A stretch of 64,000 bases of DNA from Phenylobacterium sp. (GTDB taxonomy: Bacteria > Pseudomonadota > Alphaproteobacteria > Caulobacterales > Caulobacteraceae). Positions 1-7,188 of this stretch are shown here, one piece after another. A model generated the notes under the pieces. The model saw only the letters and a program-made list of their open reading frames with translations, had not been told where the DNA came from and did not search any database. Every line of letters begins with the position of its first letter. Within the stretch, counting starts at the first letter, position 1. The stretch is from positions 62,001 through 126,000 of the forward strand of contig NZ_JACESE010000011.1 of assembly GCF_013911965.1 (NCBI RefSeq), written 5' to 3'. The position numbers and the translations under genes were made by a program.

Positions 1-2
1 AC

Positions 3-1055
<1,053 letters not shown>

Positions 1056-1124
1056 CCCGGGGCCGCCGCACTCGGCCGATGGGTGCGGCGGCCGCCGTCG
1101 GGCTCGAGACCAAGCTGCCGCCGC

Positions 1125-1772
1125 TCAGGCCGCGCGCAGTTCGAACCGCTCGGGACGGACCGCCCTGAAGAGGGCCTCCGCGTCTTGGGCCGGATCGAGC
1201 CAGGCGCTCCATTCTTCCGGCTCCAGGATCACCGGCGCGCGGTCGTGGTACTGCGAGAGCCAGCCCGCCGAAGGGCCGGTCAGGATGGTGAAGCTGCGGA
1301 TCTCGCCGGCGTCAGGGGTGGCGCAGCGATCCCAGAGGCCCGCGAACCAGATCGCCCGGCCGTCGGCGCGGGCGAAACGGTGCTTCACCTTGGCGCCCTT
1401 CTCCCCGGTCCACTCGTACCAGGCGCTGGCGGGCACGATGCAGCGGCGCTTGGCGAAGGCGTCGCGGAAAGTGCTGGCGCTGTGGCAGGTCTCGACCTTG
1501 CAGTTGAACGTCGTCAGCTTGAAGCCGTCGTCAGCCCCTTTGACGGTGTCCTTCAGCGGCTTGCCGTTGCGCCAGAACGGGACCAGGCCCCAGCGCATCT
1601 TCTCGAGCTGCCAGCCCTCGCCGTCCCAGCGCGCGGTGAGCTGCGGCGTCGTCGGGCGCACGTCCGGATCGGGCTGGAGGTTCAGGGGCTCGGTCTTCAC
1701 CGTTCCGAAGCCCGAGAGCTGCTCATGAATGTCTCGCCAGTAGAGGTGCGAGGTGTCGAACCTTCCGCACAT
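1125..1772 (-). CDS. SOS response-associated peptidase family protein (SRAP/YedK/HMCES)
   Basis: A 215-residue protein of the SRAP family, which crosslinks to abasic sites in single-stranded DNA through Cys2 after Met1 is removed. The start was chosen at 1772 so that the protein begins MCGRF, placing the catalytic Cys at position 2; a longer frame beginning four codons upstream would bury it. Family landmarks seen are RCIVPASAWYEW (the conserved Asn-equivalent/Glu region), AIWFAGLWDR, and a late H-DRAPVIL segment containing the conserved histidine. It is convergent with clpB and appears monocistronic. Its role is DNA damage protection. Confidence 0.93.
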   Translation of the reverse strand: MCGRFDTSHLYWRDIHEQLSGFGTVKTEPLNLQPDPDVRPTTPQLTARWDGEGWQLEKMRWGLVPFWRNGKPLKDTVKGADDGFKLTTFNCKVETCHSASTFRDAFAKRRCIVPASAWYEWTGEKGAKVKHRFARADGRAIWFAGLWDRCATPDAGEIRSFTILTGPSAGWLSQYHDRAPVILEPEEWSAWLDPAQDAEALFRAVRPERFELRAA

Positions 1773-1829
1773 CAGCGTCTCCATGCGTCGCGGGGCAAGC
1801 CGTCCCCTTGGTCTCCGATCGCCGGCCGG

Positions 1830-2078
1830 CTAGCCGCCATCCCGTAGTCGAACGCCTGGACCCGCGCCGGTCGCCGCGTCCGCGGTGATGAAGGCCACGC
1901 CGGCCGCCTCCAGCGCCCGTTGGACAGCGTCCACGTTCGCCGCAGCGCTTCGGCCGGGCCCTTGGCGACCCTCCATTCTGACGATGGTCGGCAGCGAGAG
2001 CCCGGACGCTGCGGCCAAGGCCGGCTGGCTCCAGCCGAGCAGAGCCCGGGCCGCGCGGATCTGCGCAGCCGTCAGCAT
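1830..2078 (-). CDS. XRE-family helix-turn-helix regulator
   Basis: A small 82-residue protein that is nearly all DNA-binding domain. Residues about 5-50 form an XRE helix-turn-helix (IRAARALLGWSQPALAAASG, then LSLPTIVRMEG), and the tail contains a predicted helix ending in AAGVAF, common in this family of short repressors. It is divergent from the Tat-signal protein at 2180, with about 100 bp between them that carry repeated operator-like sequences. Autoregulation and control of the divergent gene are likely but inferred. Confidence 0.85.
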   Translation of the reverse strand: MLTAAQIRAARALLGWSQPALAAASGLSLPTIVRMEGRQGPGRSAAANVDAVQRALEAAGVAFITADAATGAGPGVRLRDGG

Positions 2079-2095
2079 GGCGTGATCAGAATATT

Positions 2096-2167
2096 ATCTC
2101 CCGTGAGCATTTTAATTTGACAGCCTGCCGCCCGGAGTATGATCATAAACTAATCTCTCGTGATTAG
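2096..2167. promoter_or_regulatory. Operator-like repeats between divergent XRE gene and Tat-signal gene
   Basis: Two near-identical 11-mers, ATCTCCCGTGA at 2096-2106 and ATCTCTCGTGA at 2153-2163, lie 57 bp apart. The second lies inside a perfect inverted repeat CTAATC-N6-GATTAG (2150-2167). They flank a promoter-like TTGACA/TATGAT pair reading towards the plus-strand gene. The adjacent XRE regulator is the obvious candidate binder; this is inference. Confidence 0.5.
2117..2143 (+). promoter_or_regulatory. Housekeeping-type promoter candidate for the 2180 gene
   Basis: A perfect -35 TTGACA (2117-2122) is followed after 15 bp by TATGAT (2138-2143). The spacer is shorter than the usual 17 bp, which would weaken it. 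The predicted start site falls in the second operator repeat, fitting repression by the divergent XRE protein. Confidence 0.4.
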
Positions 2168-2179
2168 CAGGTTCAGGTC

Positions 2180-2746
2180 ATGGGCTCACGTCGTCAGGCG
2201 GAGAGCGGCGGCGCGTCCGTGCGCGCGGTGTCGCGCCGCACGCTCCTGGCGGGCGCTTCGGCCGTCGCCGTCCCGGTCGCCGCACCGATCGCCGGCCCAG
2301 CGGGCCTCCCGCCGGCCGCGCCCGAACTTCGGAGCCCGACCGGCGGCCATCTCGTCCGGAGCTGGTTGCGCATCGACGCCCAGATCGAGCGCCTGCAGAC
2401 GCGCTGGGCCCGACTCGAGGCCTGGCTGGTGCGAGAGCATCGATGGTGCGAGTTGTCGCCGGCCGAACAGCAGGCGCTGCCCTGGGCGCGGGAGCTGCGC
2501 GATATCGACGGTTGTCTGGAGGTCCTCTTCGAGAAGCGGGACGCCCTTATCGGGCGCCTGCCCGTCGACGGGGCGGCGGACCTGACAGAGCTGGCCGAGC
2601 GGCTCGAGGTGGTGGAGCGCCTCATCGTCGCCGACGAGCACCCTGAGGCGAACGCACTCGTCAGGGGGGTGAGAAGCGACCTTCAGGCCTGGACTGCGAG
2701 CGGCATGCCCTCGTCGGGGCTGAAGGACGTCTCGGGACAGGTCTGA
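2180..2746 (+). CDS. Tat-signal protein of unknown function
   Basis: A 188-residue protein that I do not recognise. The N-terminus carries a twin-arginine signal (S-R-R-T-L-L at residues 18-23) followed by an Ala/Val-rich hydrophobic stretch and a proline-rich cleavage region, so export in a folded state is likely. The mature part is helical and charged, with a W-L-R-I-D-A-Q-I-E-R-L start that suggests coiled-coil packing and no obvious catalytic motif. The ATG at 2180 is preceded by AGGTTCAGGTC. Its last 86 bases overlap the C-terminal extension of the convergent glucokinase frame. The divergent XRE gene probably regulates it. Confidence 0.7.
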   Translation: MGSRRQAESGGASVRAVSRRTLLAGASAVAVPVAAPIAGPAGLPPAAPELRSPTGGHLVRSWLRIDAQIERLQTRWARLEAWLVREHRWCELSPAEQQALPWARELRDIDGCLEVLFEKRDALIGRLPVDGAADLTELAERLEVVERLIVADEHPEANALVRGVRSDLQAWTASGMPSSGLKDVSGQV

Positions 2747-3759
2747 CGCGCGAAGCCGCACCATTTGCGCTGGGCGTCGCGTCGGCCGTCTGGAGCTGGC
2801 GCAGCCTGCGCGCGGCGCCGAGCAGGCCCGGATCGGGATGGGTCACCAGGAAGGTGGGGATTTTCTGCGGGTAGGCGGTGAGCCGCCCCTTGCCTTCGAA
2901 CGCCGTCCGAAAGGCGCCGGTGTTCAGCCACTCATAGATCTTCGGGGCGATGCCGCCGGAGAGATAGACCCCGCCCGACGCGCCGAAGGTGAGCGCAAGG
3001 TCGCCGGCGACCTGTCCATAGATCCTGACGAACCGCTCCAGCGCCTCGCACGCTGCAGCGTTCCCCTCCCCGGCCGCGGCCACCACTTGCGCGGGCTGGG
3101 TGGCTGCCGGGCGGGCGCCGCTGGCCTCGCAGAAGCGCTCATAGATCGCGACCAGCCCCGGTCCTGAAAGGACCCGCTCGATCGATACCCGGCCATGACG
3201 CGCCTTCAGGCCAGAGGTCCAGCTCCACCTCGTCCGTCGGCGCGAAGCCGGTGTGGCCGGCCTCGGACGCGATGGGGATGTCGCCGTCACGGCCGGGGAC
3301 CAAGACGGCCGCGCCGAAGCCGGTGCCGGCGCCGATCACCGCGACCACCCCAGGCTGGCGCGAGCGCGGCGGACCCAGCGGCCGCAAGTCCTGGTCCGCC
3401 AACTCCGGCACGGCCAGAGCCTGGGCCACGAAGTCGTTGATGAGCTCCAGGGTCCTGAACCCAAAGGTCTCGCGGAGCGCGCGCGCATCCACCTCCCAAT
3501 CGAGGTTCGTGAACCGAGCCCGCCCGTCCGCCACCTGACCGGCGACGCCAAGCACGGCGGCCGACGGGAAGCCCGGGACGGCGGCGTCTTCGCGGTAGCG
3601 CCCGAGGACGGCTTCGACCGATGTAAACTCGGTGGCGCGGTAGGCCCGCCGCGCGTGCACGCGCCCGCTGCGGTCCACCAAGGCGAGCCGCGCGTTGGTG
3701 CCGCCGAGATCGGCTATCAGGCCCGAATAGGCATGGTCGAACTCACGCGCCGCCGACAC
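2661..3759 (-). pseudogene. glk: Glucokinase, interrupted by a single-base frameshift
   Basis: The two halves of a ROK-independent bacterial glucokinase lie in different frames. The N-terminal half (start GTG at 3759) has the phosphate-binding ADLGGTNARLAL, ELINDFVAQA and VIGAGTGFG. After ELDLW at about 3211 the frame runs into non-homologous sequence, while LKARHGRVSIERVLSGPGLV continues in the next frame. One extra C at about 3210 (in TGGCC) restores the alignment. The second half has FGASGGVYLSGGIAP and PGLLGAARRL, then about 45 residues beyond the usual end. The product would phosphorylate glucose with ATP. The start follows directly on the upstream TAG, implying coupling. It may be a real lesion or an assembly error. 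Confidence 0.85.
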
Positions 3760-4041
3760 CTAGTTCGCCTGGATGCTCACCAGCCTCCCTTCCGACTCGC
3801 ACCAGGCCGCGAGCCCGATGGCGATCTGGATCGCCTCCGCCTTGTCGGACACACGACCGAGCACGCCGCGGTTATGCTTGATCAGCCAGGAACGCCCCTC
3901 CGGCGCCACCTCGAACAGCGTGACGTCCGGCTGGCCTGCGCTCCTCGCGGGGTTTTCGGCCGGCCGGTCTGAGGACTCCACCGCGGCGTCGCTCGCCGCC
4001 GCGGTGTCGGTTGCCTGCAGCATGGTCATCATCGGCTCCAT
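3760..4041 (-). CDS. Small DUF2188-like protein upstream of glk
   Basis: About 93 residues. The C-terminal half (residues about 38-90) has the pattern of DUF2188-type proteins: a hydrophobic strand, a W-L-I-K-H turn, then D-K-A-E-A-I-Q-I-A-I as a helix. The N-terminus is Ala/Ser/Glu-rich and probably disordered. Several starts are possible (GTG 4047, ATG 4041, ATG 4032/4029); GGAG lies just before the latter pair. The stop codon abuts the glk GTG, so the two are a translationally coupled operon. A perfect FNR/FixK box lies 30 bp upstream. Confidence 0.65.
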   Translation of the reverse strand: MEPMMTMLQATDTAAASDAAVESSDRPAENPARSAGQPDVTLFEVAPEGRSWLIKHNRGVLGRVSDKAEAIQIAIGLAAWCESEGRLVSIQAN

Positions 4042-4076
4042 CCCCACGGATGCTGCCGCGGTCGCCCGGCTTGGAC

Positions 4077-4090
4077 TTGATGGAGATCAA
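4077..4090 (-). promoter_or_regulatory. FNR/FixK-type binding site upstream of the DUF2188-glk operon
   Basis: TTGAT-GGAG-ATCAA is a perfect match to the FNR/FixK consensus TTGAT-N4-ATCAA. It lies between the cbpM stop and the operon start at 4041, about 35 bp upstream of the start codon. The Crp/Fnr-family regulator encoded at 5574 is a natural candidate binder, which would tie glucose phosphorylation to oxygen or redox state. Confidence 0.7.
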
Positions 4091-4120
4091 GTGCAGCGAT
4101 GCGACGAGCTCGCGAAGCTT

Positions 4121-4450
4121 TCACCGGGACGAGCCTCCGCCCGCCGAACGCAGGATCGCGTGCTTGACCGTGTCCGGCTGGGCTTCCACGGCGCGCGCCA
4201 GCCGCCGGAGCTCCTGGCGCAGCCCATAGACCTGGTCCATCAGCGAGAGCACGATCGGCACGGCGTCAGCGCCGATCTTCATGTCCCGCTGCAGGTGCAG
4301 GATGAGCCGGGCCCGCGCGACGTCGATCTCGCTGAAGCTTGCGCCCCGCTCGCCCCGCGCAGGCAGCACCCAGCCGGCCTGCACCCACTGCCTGAGCCGG
4401 CGGCGGCTGAGACCCTGGATCAGCCTGATCACTTCGGTTTCGCCCAACAT
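4121..4450 (-). CDS. cbpM: Chaperone modulator CbpM
   Basis: A 109-residue MerR-like helical protein. The N-terminal winged-helix part (about residues 3-50) and the coiled C-terminal part (V-L-S-L-M-D-Q-V-Y-G-L-R-Q-E-L) match CbpM, which binds the J-domain of CbpA and inhibits its co-chaperone activity. It directly follows cbpA, with the cbpA TGA overlapping the ATG at 4450 (TGATG); a GTG at 4453 is an alternative start. Pairing with cbpA makes the assignment firm. Confidence 0.88.
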   Translation of the reverse strand: MLGETEVIRLIQGLSRRRLRQWVQAGWVLPARGERGASFSEIDVARARLILHLQRDMKIGADAVPIVLSLMDQVYGLRQELRRLARAVEAQPDTVKHAILRSAGGGSSR

Positions 4451-5367
4451 CACGCTGCTCCCTTCATCGGCCGGCGCGGGTCGTAGCGGTGCTGCTCGCG
4501 CCAGCGCCGCATGAAGTCTTCCAGTTCCGGATCGATGCGTTCAGGCAGAACGACGCTGAGGTGGACCAGCTCGTCGCCCTTGGTCCGGCCCTGGACGCCC
4601 TTCCCCCGGAGCCGCAGCGTTCGCCCGCTGCTGGCGCCGGCGGGCACCGTCATGGTCACGTTTCCGGTGGGCGTCGGCACCTCCACCTTGCCGCCCAGCA
4701 CCGCCTCGTCGATCGAGATCGGGAGGTCGACGTGGATGTCCCGGCCCTCCCGCCGGAACACTGGGTGCTCGCCGATCTCCATTTCGATCAAGGCGTCTCC
4801 CGGCTCGCCGCCGTTCAGGCCCGGCGCGCCCTTGCCGCGGACCCGCAGCACCTGGCCGTCCTCGACGCCGGCCGGGATTTCGATGTCCATCGGTGATCCG
4901 TCGGGAAGGGTAAGGGTGCGACGTGCGCCGCGCACGGCGTCGAGGAAATCGACCCGCAGGTGGTAGCGGATGTCGCCCCCGCGCATCCGGACATTGCGGA
5001 ACCGGTCTCCGCCGCCCCGCGTGAAGAACTGCGAGAAGATGTCGTCGCTGTCGGCGAAGTCGTCGAAGCCCGCGCGGCTCGCGTAGGGGTGGTCTGCGGC
5101 GGCGTCGGCGTACTCGCGATAGTAGCGGTGCTGCGGCCGCTCCATGCCCTGGGCGTCGATCTCGCCGCGGTCGAACCGGCGGCGCTTTTCTTCGTCGCCC
5201 AGCAGGTCATAGGCCTGGGATACCTGCTTGAATTTCTCTTCCGCCGAGCGATCCCCCGGGTTGAGGTCCGGGTGATGCTTCTTGGCGAGCTTGCGATAGG
5301 CCTTCTGAATATCGTCCTGCGAAGCCTGACGGTTCAGGCCCAGGACCTTGTATGGATCGTCACTCAA
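4450..5367 (-). CDS. cbpA: DnaJ-class co-chaperone CbpA
   Basis: A TTG start at 5367 gives 305 residues, the normal CbpA length, and is preceded by AGGGG at good distance; an upstream extension to 5514 is possible but has no homology. The protein opens DPYKVLGL and has a J-domain with HPD (KKHHPDLNPGD), a G/F-like linker containing FFTRGGGDRF, and the two beta-barrel substrate-binding domains (DFLDAVRGA, IEIPAGVEDGQ, EVPTPTG). There is no zinc-finger domain, which separates it from DnaJ. It delivers clients to DnaK. A heat-shock-like promoter lies at 5412-5439. Confidence 0.92.
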   Translation of the reverse strand: MSDDPYKVLGLNRQASQDDIQKAYRKLAKKHHPDLNPGDRSAEEKFKQVSQAYDLLGDEEKRRRFDRGEIDAQGMERPQHRYYREYADAAADHPYASRAGFDDFADSDDIFSQFFTRGGGDRFRNVRMRGGDIRYHLRVDFLDAVRGARRTLTLPDGSPMDIEIPAGVEDGQVLRVRGKGAPGLNGGEPGDALIEMEIGEHPVFRREGRDIHVDLPISIDEAVLGGKVEVPTPTGNVTMTVPAGASSGRTLRLRGKGVQGRTKGDELVHLSVVLPERIDPELEDFMRRWREQHRYDPRRPMKGAA

Positions 5368-5411
5368 GTCCCATCCCCTGAAGCCAAGTCTCAAGAGGGC
5401 GCCGACTTCAG

Positions 5412-5439
5412 AAATAGAGCGGCCGGACGCCTGCGCCAG
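5412..5439 (-). promoter_or_regulatory. RpoH-like promoter for cbpAM
   Basis: On the minus strand CTGG (5439-5436) is separated by 17 bp from TCTATTT (5418-5412). This matches, with one -35 mismatch, the alphaproteobacterial sigma-32 pattern CTTG-N17-CYTATNT. It lies about 45 bp upstream of the TTG start at 5367. Confidence 0.5.
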
Positions 5440-5484
5440 GGCGCCGATCACCAGGACCGATCCACCGCGTTTCGCACGGCCTGA

Positions 5485-5510
5485 GGAACGGCCGGCGCCT
5501 TTGGGACGTT
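5485..5510 (+). promoter_or_regulatory. Sigma-EcfG-like promoter for the Crp/Fnr regulator
   Basis: GGAAC (5485-5489), 17 bp, CGTT (5507-5510) is a perfect match to the general stress response (EcfG/SigT) consensus. The predicted start site is near 5517, about 57 bp upstream of the regulator start at 5574. Confidence 0.65.
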
Positions 5511-5573
5511 GCAATATAATGCACGGGGCAGGAGGTGGTCTTCTTCCCGGGAGTCCGTGGAGGAAGGACGCTC

Positions 5574-6317
5574 ATGGTTGCCTCGACGGCCGCAGCCCGG
5601 GCGCTTGCCGCCGATCGCTCAGACGGCCCCTCGTCCGTCGCCATCCCGCTGTGGCCGGAATCCCGAAGCTTCAGCGCAGATCCCCTGGGCGCTAGCGCGC
5701 GCGACGTGGTCGGCTGGCGCGTGCGACGCTGTCGAGGGCAGACGGTGTACCAGGAAGGCGAGGCCGCCACGACGTTCTACCGTGTGGAGGCGGGCTGCGT
5801 GCGCCTCCTACTCTACTCGAGCGACGGCCGCAGGCAGATCGTCGGCTTCTGCTTCCCAGGCGACCTGTTCGGCTTCGCGCTCGACGTCCGGGACTGCACC
5901 GCCGAGGCGAGCACGGACCTCGAACTCATGGCCTATTCGAGCGCCGCCTTCGTCCGTTCGACGAAGGGACAGCCTGATCCGCTGATGCAGGTCGCCCAGC
6001 GCTGCCTGGGCCACTATCGCGCTTTCGCCCAGCACGTGCTCTGCATCCGCAGCCTGCCCGCCGCCGAGAGGATCGCCGCCTGTTTGGACGCCTTTTCGCA
6101 GCGGCTGGTGGCGGGCGCGGCGCCCTGCCCCCTCCCCCTGAGCCAGATCGAGCTCAGCGACTTCCTCGGCCTGTCGCCCGAGACCACAAGCCGAGAGGTG
6201 CGCAAGCTCTGCGAGGCGGGGCGGCTGGCGCGGGCGGGTCGCAAGCTGCTCCTGCTTCCAGCCGGCCGGAGCGGCGCCTCGAACCCTGCCTCGGCCGAGG
6301 CGCGCCCTATATCCTGA
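5574..6317 (+). CDS. Crp/Fnr-family transcriptional regulator (FixK-like)
   Basis: The ATG at 5574 is preceded by GGAGGAAGG. The 247-residue protein has an N-terminal cyclic-nucleotide-like beta-barrel (VYQEGEAATTFYRVEAGCVRL, FCFPGDLFGF), a long dimer helix, and a C-terminal Crp-type helix-turn-helix (LSQIELSDFLGLSPETTSREVRKL). The N-terminal cysteine cluster that holds an Fe-S centre in FNR is absent, so it is closer to FixK than to FNR. A perfect general-stress promoter precedes it. The FNR/FixK box at 4077 is a probable target. Confidence 0.9.
   Translation: MVASTAAARALAADRSDGPSSVAIPLWPESRSFSADPLGASARDVVGWRVRRCRGQTVYQEGEAATTFYRVEAGCVRLLLYSSDGRRQIVGFCFPGDLFGFALDVRDCTAEASTDLELMAYSSAAFVRSTKGQPDPLMQVAQRCLGHYRAFAQHVLCIRSLPAAERIAACLDAFSQRLVAGAAPCPLPLSQIELSDFLGLSPETTSREVRKLCEAGRLARAGRKLLLLPAGRSGASNPASAEARPIS
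6285..6312 (+). promoter_or_regulatory. RpoH-like promoter for the 51-residue ORF
   Basis: CCTG (6285-6288), 17 bp, CCTATAT (6306-6312). The -10 is an exact CYTATNT match; the -35 has one mismatch to CTTG. It overlaps the 3' end of the Crp gene and lies 35 bp before the small ORF. Confidence 0.5.
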
Positions 6318-6346
6318 TCGTCAGACACTATCCTTGGGAGCGAACG

Positions 6347-6502
6347 ATGCCCGACATCGAAAAACCCGAGATCGAAATCCTCAAGAGCTTCGAAGCGCCC
6401 ATCGGCGCGATCCCTGAGCGTCCCGTGGATGCGCCACGGGATCTGCCGCTCGACGAACTGGTCGTCGTCGCGGAGGAGGCCTATCGCGCCCTCGACGCCT
6501 GA
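6347..6502 (+). CDS. Small acidic protein of unknown function (51 aa)
   Basis: An ORF of 51 codons with ATG at 6347 preceded by TTGGGAGCGAACG. The product starts MPDIEKPEIEILKSFEAPIG and ends EEAYRALDA; it is acidic, without a membrane segment or signal peptide. I do not recognise the family. The good ribosome site, the acidic alpha-helix-forming composition and the heat-shock-like promoter directly upstream support it as a real gene. Confidence 0.55.
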   Translation: MPDIEKPEIEILKSFEAPIGAIPERPVDAPRDLPLDELVVVAEEAYRALDA

Positions 6503-6571
6503 CGGCCGCGTCTGCGGACAGGGCTGGACGCCGGCGCCGTCAGCCAAGTAGCGGCTATCGAGACGGCGGGT

Positions 6572-7084
6572 CTACAGCGCCAGGATCGCCTCCACCCCGA
6601 AGTAGCCGAGACTGGCCATCACCGATGGCCAGAGTATGCAGGTCGCGGCGTTCGCCAGCAGGAAACGGGAGCGGCGCATGGCGCTCCAGCCGGCCGCGAA
6701 CGGCGCGACCGAGGCCGCCGGGCCAAGGAAGCGGCCGACGATGATCGCCGCGGGGCCGTAGCGCGCGAAGAGGCCCTCCGTCACCTGGCCGACCTGATCC
6801 CCCAGTCGGCTGGGGAGACGCAGGTTTCGCCGGCGCGCGGCGGCTCCCAATTCGAACGAGGTCCAGTTGCCCGCAAAGGCGCCGGCGGCCGCCCAGGCGA
6901 GCAGGGTCGGCGGCGCATGCCCTGCGGCCATCACCCCGCCGATGGCCACCAGCACCGGGGTCGCAGGCACGACGGCGCCCACCACCACGAGCGATTCCAG
7001 GAGCGCGGCGATCGCCAGTGCGGGTCCGGCCCAGCCGACCCCCGCCCGCAGCCACTGCTCGATGTCGATGAGCACGTCCTCCAT
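6572..7084 (-). CDS. DedA-family membrane protein
   Basis: A 170-residue integral membrane protein of the DedA/VTT family. Landmarks are LLESLVVVGAVVPATPVL near residue 30, a glycine/alanine-rich re-entrant loop, and GRFLGPAASVAPFAAG (the family motif F-R-x-x-x-x-x-R-P/G region) near residue 120. Such proteins are linked to lipid flipping and to membrane homeostasis under stress. The gene is divergent from phaC and has its own heat-shock-like promoter. Confidence 0.88.
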   Translation of the reverse strand: MEDVLIDIEQWLRAGVGWAGPALAIAALLESLVVVGAVVPATPVLVAIGGVMAAGHAPPTLLAWAAAGAFAGNWTSFELGAAARRRNLRLPSRLGDQVGQVTEGLFARYGPAAIIVGRFLGPAASVAPFAAGWSAMRRSRFLLANAATCILWPSVMASLGYFGVEAILAL

Positions 7085-7103
7085 GGGAGCTCTCCGCCCT
7101 AAG

Positions 7104-7131
7104 AGCTAGGGCGGCGGCGGCGCCTTTCCAG
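7104..7131 (-). promoter_or_regulatory. RpoH-like promoter for dedA
   Basis: On the minus strand CTGG (7131-7128), 17 bp, CCTAGCT (7110-7104). Spacing is as in the other candidate heat-shock promoters of this window; one -35 mismatch. Confidence 0.45.
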
Positions 7132-7159
7132 ACCTCTTGACCGAGCCGCGGCTTGACCC

Positions 7160-7177
7160 ATTTCGCATCTGCGAAAT
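7160..7177. promoter_or_regulatory. Perfect palindrome just upstream of phaC
   Basis: ATTTCGCA-TC-TGCGAAAT is a perfect 8-2-8 inverted repeat ending 12 bp before the phaC start. It could be an operator (PHA regulators such as PhaR bind TGC/GCA-rich sites) or an mRNA hairpin adjacent to the GAGGTG ribosome site. Confidence 0.45.
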
Positions 7178-7188
7178 CGAGGTGAACC

